From an uncultured Eubacteriales bacterium (GTDB taxonomy: Bacteria; Bacillota; Clostridia; Oscillospirales; Acutalibacteraceae), in the NCBI GenBank assembly GCA_934456435.1, contig CAKSHH010000009.1, positions 27,098 to 91,097 on the forward strand: DNA of 64,000 bases. Reading direction: 5' to 3'. Below, in pieces: positions 18,519 to 24,636 of the stretch (the stretch's first letter is position 1; each line of letters begins with the position of its first letter). Under the pieces are notes generated by a model. It saw only the letters and a program-made list of their open reading frames with translations. It ran no database searches and was not told the origin of the DNA. A program made the translations under genes and the position numbers.

Positions 18519-19538
18519 ATGAGGCTGAGTTTTATTGTGCCGGTGTATAATGTCGAAAAATATCTTCGCCAATGTGTCGATTCAATTTTGAGTCAGACCT
18601 TTGATGACTATGAAATAATACTGGTCGATGACGCTTCACCGGATTCCTGTCCGGCAATATGTGACGAATACGCAGAAAAATATCCTGACACCGTAAAGGT
18701 TATACATCAGGAGAATAAGGGTCTTGCAGGTGCAAGAAATACGGGATTAAAACAGGCTCAGGGAGATTACATCTGTTTTTTTGACAGCGATGATTTCTTC
18801 ATAGCTGACGGAATTTCGGAAATCTATGAAAAAGCAAAGGCGCTTGACGTTGACATTCTGCAAAACTCATTTATTACCTATGACGAAATGAAAAATTGCC
18901 AAAGCACAACTCTTTCCGCATTTGAAGTCGGAAAGATCTATTCACATAGTGAAATGCAAAAAAAGGTTTGCACTTCAACAACGGAACGCTCAACGATATT
19001 TGTATGGCGAAATCTTTATAAGTGCAGTTTTCTTAAAAAAAATAAAATTATCTTTGATGAAAAGCTCAGGATGATAGAGGATTCGCCTTTTAACACACTT
19101 GCTTTTATGCGGGCAGAAAAATTTGCCGCTGTCAATAAACCGATTTATGCTTACAGAATCAGAAACAACAGCTTGCAGAGAAAGCAGTATGTGAGCGACT
19201 ATGATAAAATACTGGAGTATCAATGGAATCTGAGAAGAAAGATATTCAAAGAAAACTCAGATAATGATAACCTATTTTATACCGATTTTGCAGAATATAT
19301 GATTAAGGCAAATCTGCCGATGCTTCTTTCCAACATCTATCACAGCGATGCAGGGGATAAATATGCGGTGCTCAGGCGAATCGGTGATTCCGAGATGATG
19401 CGAAAATCCTTCGAGGACTACGACATCAACGCTTTCAAATCAAAATCGCTTGATTGGTGGATGACATTGTTTGTAAAGAAAAGGTGGTATCTGCCGGCGC
19501 ATTTCCTTTGCAAGAGAGTTTTGTATAAAAATAAATAA
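18519..19538 (+). CDS. Glycosyltransferase family 2
   Basis: A 339-residue GT-A fold transferase: MRLSFIVPVYNVEKYLRQCV opening, the nucleotide-binding VDDASPDSC, and the DxD-type CFFDSDDF near residue 90. Such enzymes add sugars to surface polysaccharides or glycolipids. The longer frame starting at 18267 lacks a ribosome site; CAGGAGG lies just upstream of the ATG at 18519. It is a single-gene unit with no sugar-specific neighbours, so donor and acceptor are unknown. Confidence 0.92.
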   Translation: MRLSFIVPVYNVEKYLRQCVDSILSQTFDDYEIILVDDASPDSCPAICDEYAEKYPDTVKVIHQENKGLAGARNTGLKQAQGDYICFFDSDDFFIADGISEIYEKAKALDVDILQNSFITYDEMKNCQSTTLSAFEVGKIYSHSEMQKKVCTSTTERSTIFVWRNLYKCSFLKKNKIIFDEKLRMIEDSPFNTLAFMRAEKFAAVNKPIYAYRIRNNSLQRKQYVSDYDKILEYQWNLRRKIFKENSDNDNLFYTDFAEYMIKANLPMLLSNIYHSDAGDKYAVLRRIGDSEMMRKSFEDYDINAFKSKSLDWWMTLFVKKRWYLPAHFLCKRVLYKNK

Positions 19539-19547
19539 GTATACGAT

Positions 19548-19586
19548 GAAGCCGTGTTTCTTTCAAAGAGACACGGCTTCGTTTCT
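19548..19586 (+). terminator. Rho-independent terminator of the glycosyltransferase
   Basis: GAAGCCGTGT and ACACGGCTTC form a 10-base stem followed by GTTT. Confidence 0.8.
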
Positions 19587-19590
19587 TAAT

Positions 19591-19623
19591 GTGACAAAAA
19601 ACGCGATTCAAAGGAAGTATAAT
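19591..19623 (+). promoter_or_regulatory. Long-spacer promoter of spoIIGA-sigE, possibly Spo0A-dependent
   Basis: GTGACA at 19591-19596 and a perfect TATAAT at 19618-19623 are 21 bases apart. The Bacillus spoIIG promoter is known for a similarly over-long spacer and needs Spo0A. The complement of TGACAAAA overlaps the -35 and resembles a Spo0A box (TTTGTCRAA). The parallel is an inference. Confidence 0.45.
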
Positions 19624-19642
19624 CCTTCTTGAGGTGGTGGGG

Positions 19643-20716
19643 TTGGTAGTTTACGTTGATGTGCTGACGGTGATAAACCTGTTCGTCAATTACGCGCTGC
19701 TTTTGTGTTCGTCTTTAATAATGAAAATGAGGATTTCAAATGTGAAACTCCTGCTCGGAGCACTTGTTGGCAGTCTTTACGGCTTGGCCATTTTCCTGCC
19801 GCAGGCAGCGTGGTACCTTGAACTGCTTATGAGAGTGGGTTCAGGTGCTCTGATCGTGCTGATATCGTTCGGCTATAAGAATATGCGTAGATTTATGCGC
19901 TGTTTCTTCACTTTTTTTGCAGTCACAGCGGCGTTCGGCGGAATTATGCTCGCCCTTTGGCTCACGGTTGCTCCGACCGGAATGTTATACAACAACGGTG
20001 CCGTTTACTTCGACATTGATATATCGGTGCTTGCTGTTTCGACGGTTATCTGTTTCACTTTGGTCAGCGTTGTTTCAAAAATAATCGGACGCAAGGCTCC
20101 TGCCAATTCGGTTTATAACCTCACTCTCACCGCAGGCGGAAAAAGAATTTCGGGCGTTGCGCTGTGCGATACGGGCAATTCACTCTGCGAGAGCTTCAGC
20201 GGGTATCCGGTCGTCATCGGCGAATACGACACACTTACCTCAGTTTTGCCGCAGAGCATAATAAACTATTATGAAAATCCGACAGGTGCGGCGAATGCGG
20301 AAAATCTCAGAGTGGTTGTATACAAGACGGTTGCCGACGTCGGCATACTGCCTGCTTTCAGACCGGACAGCATAGAGCTTTCGTCGATAGACAAAAAAAT
20401 AAAGACCGATGAGGTCTATATAGCCGTGACGCGGAATCGGCTCGGCGGCGGTGAATTTGATTTTATACTTAATCCAAAGCTTTTTGACGGGGAGAAGAAC
20501 TATGAAGATAATAAAGAAAATAAAAGAATTGCTGCTGAGGCTCAGGGCGGGCGGAACGGTGCACTATGTAAACGGTCCCGAAATGCTTCCCGCTCCTCTG
20601 TCAAAGCAGGAGGAGCAGAGAATAATCGGGGAAATAGCGGCAGGAAACGACAGCGTAAGGGAAAAGCTGATAGTTCACAACCTGAGGCTCGTGGTGTACA
20701 TAGCCAAAAAGTTTGA
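19643..20716 (+). CDS. spoIIGA: Sigma-E processing peptidase SpoIIGA
   Basis: Membrane aspartic protease that removes the pro-sequence of sigma-E in the mother cell. The N-terminal half has five membrane segments. The C-terminal half carries the active-site block ALCDTGNSLCESFSGYPVV with the catalytic Asp near residue 176. A TTG at 19643, five bases after GAGGTGG, gives MVVYVDVLTVINL, which aligns with the short family N-terminus; the upstream GTG codons overlap the ribosome site. The family core ends at FDFILNPKLF (about 20486). The remaining roughly 75 codons overlap sigE out of frame and look like a read-through tail. Confidence 0.93.
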   Translation: MVVYVDVLTVINLFVNYALLLCSSLIMKMRISNVKLLLGALVGSLYGLAIFLPQAAWYLELLMRVGSGALIVLISFGYKNMRRFMRCFFTFFAVTAAFGGIMLALWLTVAPTGMLYNNGAVYFDIDISVLAVSTVICFTLVSVVSKIIGRKAPANSVYNLTLTAGGKRISGVALCDTGNSLCESFSGYPVVIGEYDTLTSVLPQSIINYYENPTGAANAENLRVVVYKTVADVGILPAFRPDSIELSSIDKKIKTDEVYIAVTRNRLGGGEFDFILNPKLFDGEKNYEDNKENKRIAAEAQGGRNGALCKRSRNASRSSVKAGGAENNRGNSGRKRQRKGKADSSQPEARGVHSQKV

Positions 20717-21209
20717 AAATTCGGGCGTTGGAATTGAAGATCTTGTTTCAATCGGAACGATAGGACTGATAAAGGCGGTAAACACATTCTGTCCGGAAAA
20801 GAATATAAAGCTTGCGACCTATGCGTCCCGATGCATTGAAAACGAAATACTGATGCACCTGAGAAAGACGGGTTCGCAGCGCAACGAGATTTCAATTGAC
20901 GAACCGCTGAATGTGGATTGGGACGGAAATGAACTGCTGCTTTCCGACATTTTGGGAAGTGAGCCTGACATTATCAACCGCGATATTGAGCTTGAGGACG
21001 AAAAAAATCTTCTGCTCAAAACAATAGATATGATGGGTGAACGTGAAAAAGCCATAATGTCGATGCGATTCGGACTGAACGGACAGCGTGAGCACACTCA
21101 GAAAGAGGTCGCGGATCTGCTCGGAATATCTCAGAGCTATATTTCACGTCTCGAAAAGAAAATTATTGTCAAGCTGAAAAAAGAAATCGAGAAAGCGACA
21201 ACCGTTTGA
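20502..21209 (+). CDS. sigE: RNA polymerase sporulation sigma factor SigE (sigma-29)
   Basis: Early mother-cell sigma factor, made as a precursor. The 235 residues closely match the SigE family: region 2 (NLRLVVYIAKKFENSGVGIE, SIGTIGLIKAVNTF, ATYASRCIENEILMHLR) and region 4 (TQKEVADLLGISQSYISRLE). The basic amphipathic N-terminus MKIIKKIKELLLRLRAGG ending near VHYVNGPEMLP is the expected pro-peptide cut by SpoIIGA. The start at 20502 has GGGGAG seven bases upstream. Its position directly behind spoIIGA is the classical arrangement. Confidence 0.97.
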   Translation: MKIIKKIKELLLRLRAGGTVHYVNGPEMLPAPLSKQEEQRIIGEIAAGNDSVREKLIVHNLRLVVYIAKKFENSGVGIEDLVSIGTIGLIKAVNTFCPEKNIKLATYASRCIENEILMHLRKTGSQRNEISIDEPLNVDWDGNELLLSDILGSEPDIINRDIELEDEKNLLLKTIDMMGEREKAIMSMRFGLNGQREHTQKEVADLLGISQSYISRLEKKIIVKLKKEIEKATTV

Positions 21210-21212
21210 ATG

Positions 21213-21231
21213 TTAAGGTAATACCGCACAT
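21213..21231. repeat. Repeat family C copy 2 (single arm)
   Basis: TTAAGGTAATACCGCACAT matches one terminal arm of the family C element. It lies in the gap between the convergent sigE and 21239 genes, three bases after the sigE stop. Confidence 0.6.
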
Positions 21232-21238
21232 TTGGGGC

Positions 21239-22249
21239 TTAAAGCTTCATGAAATTAAAACTGCCGTTGTAGCACACGTCGAGAATATCGCGCGAGATGT
21301 GCGTGTTCTCGCAGAAGGCTTTGTAAATATCCCGTTCGGGGCGTATGGCGGCAATACAGCGCGGAATGTTCAAAGCCGCCTGAACCGAGCGGACGCGGTT
21401 TGTCAGTCTTTCGACAGAGTCGGATGGTGCTTCTCCCGAACGGCAAAGTCCCACAGCACGGCAAAGCTCAACAAATATGTCGCTTTTGTAAAGGTCTATC
21501 AGTTCGGGAATACAAATTGCGGCGGATGTCTGCTTTGATATGCCGAGCTGTGCAAAGAATCCCGTCACATCGTCAAGGATCGAATCGTTCAGAGAAAGCA
21601 TATTCCTGTGGGCGAGAACAGCGCAGTACATTGAATACTGTAATTTTTGAAGAGATTTACAGTTGCCGCGGTAAGCACCGACAATGTTATTAAGAATTTC
21701 CGAGGCTCCCGTCAGCGCGAGCGAAAAAATGACGCTGTTTTCGCAGGATATCATCGCGTCAACGGCATAGCCGAAGCAGGAAAAAGCATCGTAAGCGACG
21801 GCACCCGAATCAATATATTTGGTAAATTCAGGCTCAAGGACAGTCTCCGACGGCGATTTCCTGTATGTTCTGTATCGGGCTTCGTCAAAGTCTGTCATTG
21901 AGCATGAGGAAAAATACGGTACGGCGGCAAAATCCACACCGCTCTGGTATGATAAAAGCATCGCGGAGTCAATGAGCTCTGCGCTTCCGACGGCAATTAT
22001 CCTGTCAATGTCGCAGGAGGAAATATGTTTGATTGCGCCGTCGCGGATTTCACCGAAGCTCTGACCGACAATGCATTCAACATTGGGTATTTTTTCGCGG
22101 AGCGTTTGCTCAAATTCCTTTAAAATGCCCTGCTTTTCGGGCAGACCTCCGTTCGATATAATCAGAATGCTCTCAAATCCGCTTTGTGCGAAGGTTTTTA
22201 CCGATTCGTCGCCGAAAATGATTCGCTGCGGAAGATATATTTCAGACAT
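21239..22249 (-). CDS. Divergent iron-containing alcohol/glycerol dehydrogenase-fold protein
   Basis: The 336-residue protein has the fold signature of the iron-ADH/glycerol dehydrogenase superfamily: an N-terminal Rossmann-like half (YLPQRIIFGDESVKTF, DIDRIIAVGSAELID) and a helical C-terminal half. Key motifs are eroded. The usual GGGSxxD is VGSAELID. The metal block DALxHAIE reads YDAFSCFGYAVDA, so an expected His is Cys. Only one later His (LAHRNM) is evident. It may have lost metal-dependent redox activity or bind a different ligand. The reaction is not assigned. It stands alone, convergent with sigE. Confidence 0.72.
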   Translation of the reverse strand: MSEIYLPQRIIFGDESVKTFAQSGFESILIISNGGLPEKQGILKEFEQTLREKIPNVECIVGQSFGEIRDGAIKHISSCDIDRIIAVGSAELIDSAMLLSYQSGVDFAAVPYFSSCSMTDFDEARYRTYRKSPSETVLEPEFTKYIDSGAVAYDAFSCFGYAVDAMISCENSVIFSLALTGASEILNNIVGAYRGNCKSLQKLQYSMYCAVLAHRNMLSLNDSILDDVTGFFAQLGISKQTSAAICIPELIDLYKSDIFVELCRAVGLCRSGEAPSDSVERLTNRVRSVQAALNIPRCIAAIRPERDIYKAFCENTHISRDILDVCYNGSFNFMKL

Positions 22250-22386
22250 AATATCACCTTTCCTTTTGCTTTATTATTATCAGCGAAAGGGATAATATTC
22301 CGAAAAATGTTTAAAGAACGGCATAGCTGTCCAAAATATGATAAAGCAACCGCCGGCGGGCGGCAATTATCAAAAAGGGTGGTTAT

Positions 22387-22701
22387 ATGAAAAGGTATAA
22401 GAGTCAGTTTATGAGAATAACGGATGTTTTCATCGGTTTAACGGTTATCATAACGGCGGCTATGCTGGTTGCTTCGGGATTGGCGGTGACGAAAATAAAC
22501 ACAGAGTATATGGAAACAGGCGTCAGAGCCGTCAAAATAGTCGCCGAAAGGGAAAATGAAGAGATATTTTTCAGTATGAACGAGAAGAAATTTTCTGCGC
22601 CCGAAAAGCTGGGACAAAGGCTTGCAAAGGCGGCTTATTTTCTGCCCGCGCCGTTGAACACGGTGGTTTATTTTATTGATAAAATAAGTGAGCTGAATTG
22701 A
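22387..22701 (+). CDS. Small single-pass membrane protein, unknown function
   Basis: A 104-residue protein with a basic N-terminus, one membrane helix (about 12-33, VFIGLTVIITAAMLVASGLA) and a charged outer domain. I do not recognise a family. A ribosome site AAAGGGTGG precedes the ATG and a terminator overlaps its stop, which supports it as a real gene. The proximity to spoIIGA-sigE gives no firm functional clue. Confidence 0.65.
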   Translation: MKRYKSQFMRITDVFIGLTVIITAAMLVASGLAVTKINTEYMETGVRAVKIVAERENEEIFFSMNEKKFSAPEKLGQRLAKAAYFLPAPLNTVVYFIDKISELN

Positions 22702-22715
22702 CAGCTCACTTTTAA
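22686..22715 (+). terminator. Rho-independent terminator overlapping the 22387 gene end
   Basis: AAGTGAGCTG and CAGCTCACTT pair around the stop codon and end in TTTTAATG. Confidence 0.75.
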
Positions 22716-22765
22716 TGTGTATTGAGATTTATATAATTCGCTTTGTTTTTTTGCTGATTTTCCTT

Positions 22766-22885
22766 GCCTCCCTTGCAGGGGAGGTGGCGTTTGCGCCGAA
22801 GTCGGAGGGGTTGAATTAAGTTTCATCAAACTTTCAAGCAAAACCCCTCAGTCGGCTGCGCCGACAGCTCCCCTACAGGGGCGCC
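22766..22885. repeat. Inverted-repeat element, family B (120 bp, GC-rich)
   Basis: Two complementary arms, GCCTCCCTTGCAGGGGAGGT followed by GGCG...GCGCCGAAGTCGGAGGGG (from 22766) and CCCCTCAGTCGGCTGCGCCG onward to 22885, surround a short A/T-rich centre. It is non-coding and much more G/C-rich than its surroundings. It looks like a MITE-type element; I recall similar ones in gut clostridia but cannot verify this here. Confidence 0.75.
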
Positions 22886-22950
22886 TAAATAGTTCCTATA
22901 AAATTATGGTTTATATTCATATATAAACATTCTCAAAATTCGTTTTTTTT

Positions 22951-23019
22951 CGGCACGATGTAGGCATCACACCCTACGATATAAAGTTCGTCGTAGGGCA
23001 CGATGACCACATTGTGCCG
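22951..23019. repeat. Palindromic repeat, family A copy 2
   Basis: The arms at 22951-22979 and 22991-23019 are complementary with a few mismatches and share CGGCACGATG, CCTACGA and TCGTAGGGCACGATG with the element at 2064-2154. It is non-coding. Confidence 0.75.
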
Positions 23020-23059
23020 TTATTCTTTAATTTATAATTGAACAATAACCTGCCGTGAG

Positions 23060-23254
23060 TTAGCCTTTAAACAGGTCTCTGTACGATACATGAAGTGCCT
23101 CGCAAAGCTGGTTAATTCTTCTAAACGGCGGTTTAGCCGTTCCTCTTTCATAGTGGGCAATGCAGGTTCGGTGTATTCCGAGAATATCGGCAAGCTCCTG
23201 TTGAGTATAGCCCATGTTTTTTCGTGCTTCTTTGATTTTTACAGCAAAACTCAT
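23060..23254 (-). CDS. Small XRE-family HTH repressor
   Basis: A 64-residue DNA-binding protein consisting only of a Cro/C1-type helix-turn-helix: IKEARKNMGYTQQELADILG, then IHRTCIAHYERGTAKPP. The longer frame starting at 23380 runs through the upstream hairpin and terminator, so MSFAVKIKEARKN at 23254, eight bases after a G-rich ribosome site, was chosen. Its leader encodes a structured RNA (23268-23430) with its own promoter and terminator. That leader plus its first ten codons is duplicated just upstream (23497-23823). A regulator of the hairpin locus or a phage/TA-like repressor is possible; the target is unknown. Confidence 0.85.
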   Translation of the reverse strand: MSFAVKIKEARKNMGYTQQELADILGIHRTCIAHYERGTAKPPFRRINQLCEALHVSYRDLFKG

Positions 23255-23267
23255 TTTAATTCCCCCC

Positions 23268-23430
23268 AAAATAAAAAGTGCGCAGCCGAAGCCACGCACA
23301 AAAAAACACATAGCTCGGTTGCGCCACACAACTTCCGGATACAACATGTATGCAGAAAAAGAGCTTGTGCTTTTTATCATGATGATAAAAAGCTACATGT
23401 ATAGTGTATCCGAATATTAAGTTGTGTGGC
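23268..23430 (-). ncRNA. Structured RNA, copy 1 (long hairpin plus UUCG terminator)
   Basis: Transcribed on the minus strand toward the XRE gene. The 5' end at about 23430 falls seven bases after the -10, exactly at the base of a 108-base hairpin (23430-23323). Paired blocks from outside in: 12 bp (23430-23419 with 23334-23323), 8 bp (23412-23405 with 23343-23336), 7 bp (23400-23394 with 23350-23344), then an inner stem at 23393-23369. A single-stranded linker leads to a terminator with stem GTGCGTGGC, loop TTCG and stem GCTGCGCAC (23299-23278) plus a T-run. Copy 2 has the same layout with different stem sequences that still pair. Confidence 0.7.
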
Positions 23431-23437
23431 AAAAAAC

Positions 23438-23465
23438 ATTATACCATATTATATAAAAAAATCCA
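23438..23465 (-). promoter_or_regulatory. Promoter of structured RNA copy 1
   Basis: On the minus strand, TATAAT (23443-23438) is preceded, after 16 bases, by TGGATT, a poor -35 that is conserved in copy 2. Confidence 0.55.
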
Positions 23466-23496
23466 GCCCTATTTATATTTTTCTTTCGACAAAAAT

Positions 23497-23616
23497 TTAC
23501 AGATTTTGTAAATTACGGCGAATATTTCCCGATAGTACCTCGTTGGATGGAGTTAAGAAACTGCGGAAATAGCTATAAATTCTCGGTGCTTCTTTGATTT
23601 TTACAGCAAAACTCAT
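23497..23616 (-). pseudogene. Truncated XRE repressor copy
   Basis: The frame begins MSFAVKIKEA, identical to the intact XRE gene, with a similar ribosome site, then diverges at codon 11 (PRIYSYFRS...) and stops after 39 codons without any HTH. It marks the break point of a tandem duplication that kept the leader RNA and lost the repressor body. It might be translated as a short peptide. Confidence 0.7.
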
Positions 23617-23629
23617 TTTAAATTCCCCC

Positions 23630-23788
23630 AAAAATAAAAAGTGCGCAGCCGAAGCCACGCACAAAAAATACATGACTCCATTGCTGCAACACAAATCAAT
23701 CCCACATAAAGCGTGTGAAAGCGAGCCTGTATTTTTATCGGAAGATAAAAATACACACTTAATGTGGGCAGTATTAGATTTGTGTTGC
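23630..23788 (-). ncRNA. Structured RNA, copy 2 (long hairpin plus UUCG terminator)
   Basis: Same architecture as copy 1. The basal 12-bp stem (23788-23777 with 23697-23686) starts seven bases after the -10. It is followed by a 7-bp stem (23768-23762 with 23707-23701), an 8-bp stem with one mismatch (23760-23753 with 23716-23709) and an inner 11-bp stem (23754-23744 with 23739-23729). A bulge containing AGGCTCG resembles AAGCTCT of copy 1. The terminator (23662-23641) is identical in sequence to that of copy 1. The stems differ from copy 1 but keep pairing. Confidence 0.7.
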
Positions 23789-23794
23789 GACATT

Positions 23795-23823
23795 ATTATA
23801 TCATTTCACAAATGAAAAATCCA
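23795..23823 (-). promoter_or_regulatory. Promoter of structured RNA copy 2
   Basis: TATAAT (23800-23795, minus strand) with TGGATT 17 bases upstream, as in copy 1. The A/T-rich flank further upstream (23824-23856) is almost identical in both copies. Confidence 0.55.
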
Positions 23824-23847
23824 GCCCTATTTATATTTTTCTTTCGA

Positions 23848-23886
23848 CAAAAAATTACAGACTTCGTCACCTGCGGCGAAGTCTGT
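23848..23886 (-). terminator. Terminator of the small ORF / dpaAB transcript
   Basis: ACAGACTTCG and CGAAGTCTGT form a 10-bp stem on the minus strand, followed by AATTTTTT. It overlaps the end of the 43-codon ORF. A decayed version (TTTACAAAATCTGTAAATTTTTG) is found at the matching place beside copy 1. Confidence 0.75.
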
Positions 23887-23998
23887 TTACAAATGTAATA
23901 ATGCCGGCTGTAAGTTTTACAATCGGACTGAGTATTATTATGTTTCTTCTTTCCTCTGCGGTTATCATTTCTTCATCTAATTCGTCTGAGCCGCGCAT
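23867..23998 (-). CDS. Small ORF downstream of dpaB (43 aa), unknown
   Basis: MRGSDELDEEMITAEERRNI followed by an Ile/Leu-rich stretch and ending FVNRLRRR. A perfect AAGGAG lies six bases before the ATG at 23998 (a second ATG at 24001 is also possible). The acidic head, hydrophobic middle and basic tail suggest a membrane-associated peptide. It follows dpaB by 60 bases and ends in a terminator, so it could be the last gene of the dipicolinate operon. No family was recognised. Confidence 0.5.
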   Translation of the reverse strand: MRGSDELDEEMITAEERRNIIILSPIVKLTAGIITFVNRLRRR

Positions 23999-24057
23999 CA
24001 TATTCTCCTTTTCAAAAGCAATTCGGTTTATTATTCACCGCTTTTGCCTGCAAGTAT

Positions 24058-24636
24058 TCAGAGATTACGAAAAATTATCGGGCGGAGCTGGTCTCCTTTC
24101 AATGCCGCTTCGACGGATTCGGGTATGAGTGCAAAATCCGCCGTGATGGAGCGCGGCTTTTTCTCCGGATCGTCCTGTCTGAACGGGACGAGATAGACGT
24201 TGCGGTAATTGAGCAGATTCCCGATGTTTTTCGCCGCACCGGACAGCCCGTCGTTGGTTGAGACCGCCAGCACGACGGGTCTGCCGTTTCTGAGATGCGA
24301 CTTTGCCGCCATTGTTACGGGAGTGTCGGTTATGCCGACGGAGAGCTTGGCAGCCGTGTTTCCCGTGCACGGGGCAACGACCAAAACGTCCAGCATCTTT
24401 TTCGGCCCTATCGGTTCTGCCTGCGGTATTGTGTGCAGTATTTCATGCTTGCATATATTTTCGATTCTGTCCCTGAACGATTTTGCCGTTCCGAATCGGG
24501 TATCTGTGTTATAAGCAATTTGTGACATTATGGGAATCACGTCGTAATTCAGCTTTTTCAGCACCTCTATCTGCGGTATCACTTCTTCAAACGTGCAAAA
24601 GGAACCGCACAGGGCAAAGCCCACAACCTTATTCAT
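24058..24636 (-). CDS. dpaB: Dipicolinate synthase subunit B
   Basis: Flavoprotein-like subunit of dipicolinate synthase (SpoVFB), which acts in the mother cell to make the spore-core chelator dipicolinic acid. The 192 residues carry the family opening VGFALCGSFCTF and the block LVVAPCTGNTAAKLSVGITD with TPVTMAAKSHLRN. The start overlaps the end of dpaA by eight bases, indicating translational coupling. Length is normal. Confidence 0.94.
   Translation of the reverse strand: MNKVVGFALCGSFCTFEEVIPQIEVLKKLNYDVIPIMSQIAYNTDTRFGTAKSFRDRIENICKHEILHTIPQAEPIGPKKMLDVLVVAPCTGNTAAKLSVGITDTPVTMAAKSHLRNGRPVVLAVSTNDGLSGAAKNIGNLLNYRNVYLVPFRQDDPEKKPRSITADFALIPESVEAALKGDQLRPIIFRNL

Noticed and set aside
23268..23788. 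A CRISPR array or retron
   Set aside because: There are two diverged hairpin cassettes, not regular short direct repeats with spacers, and no cas or reverse-transcriptase gene is present in the window.
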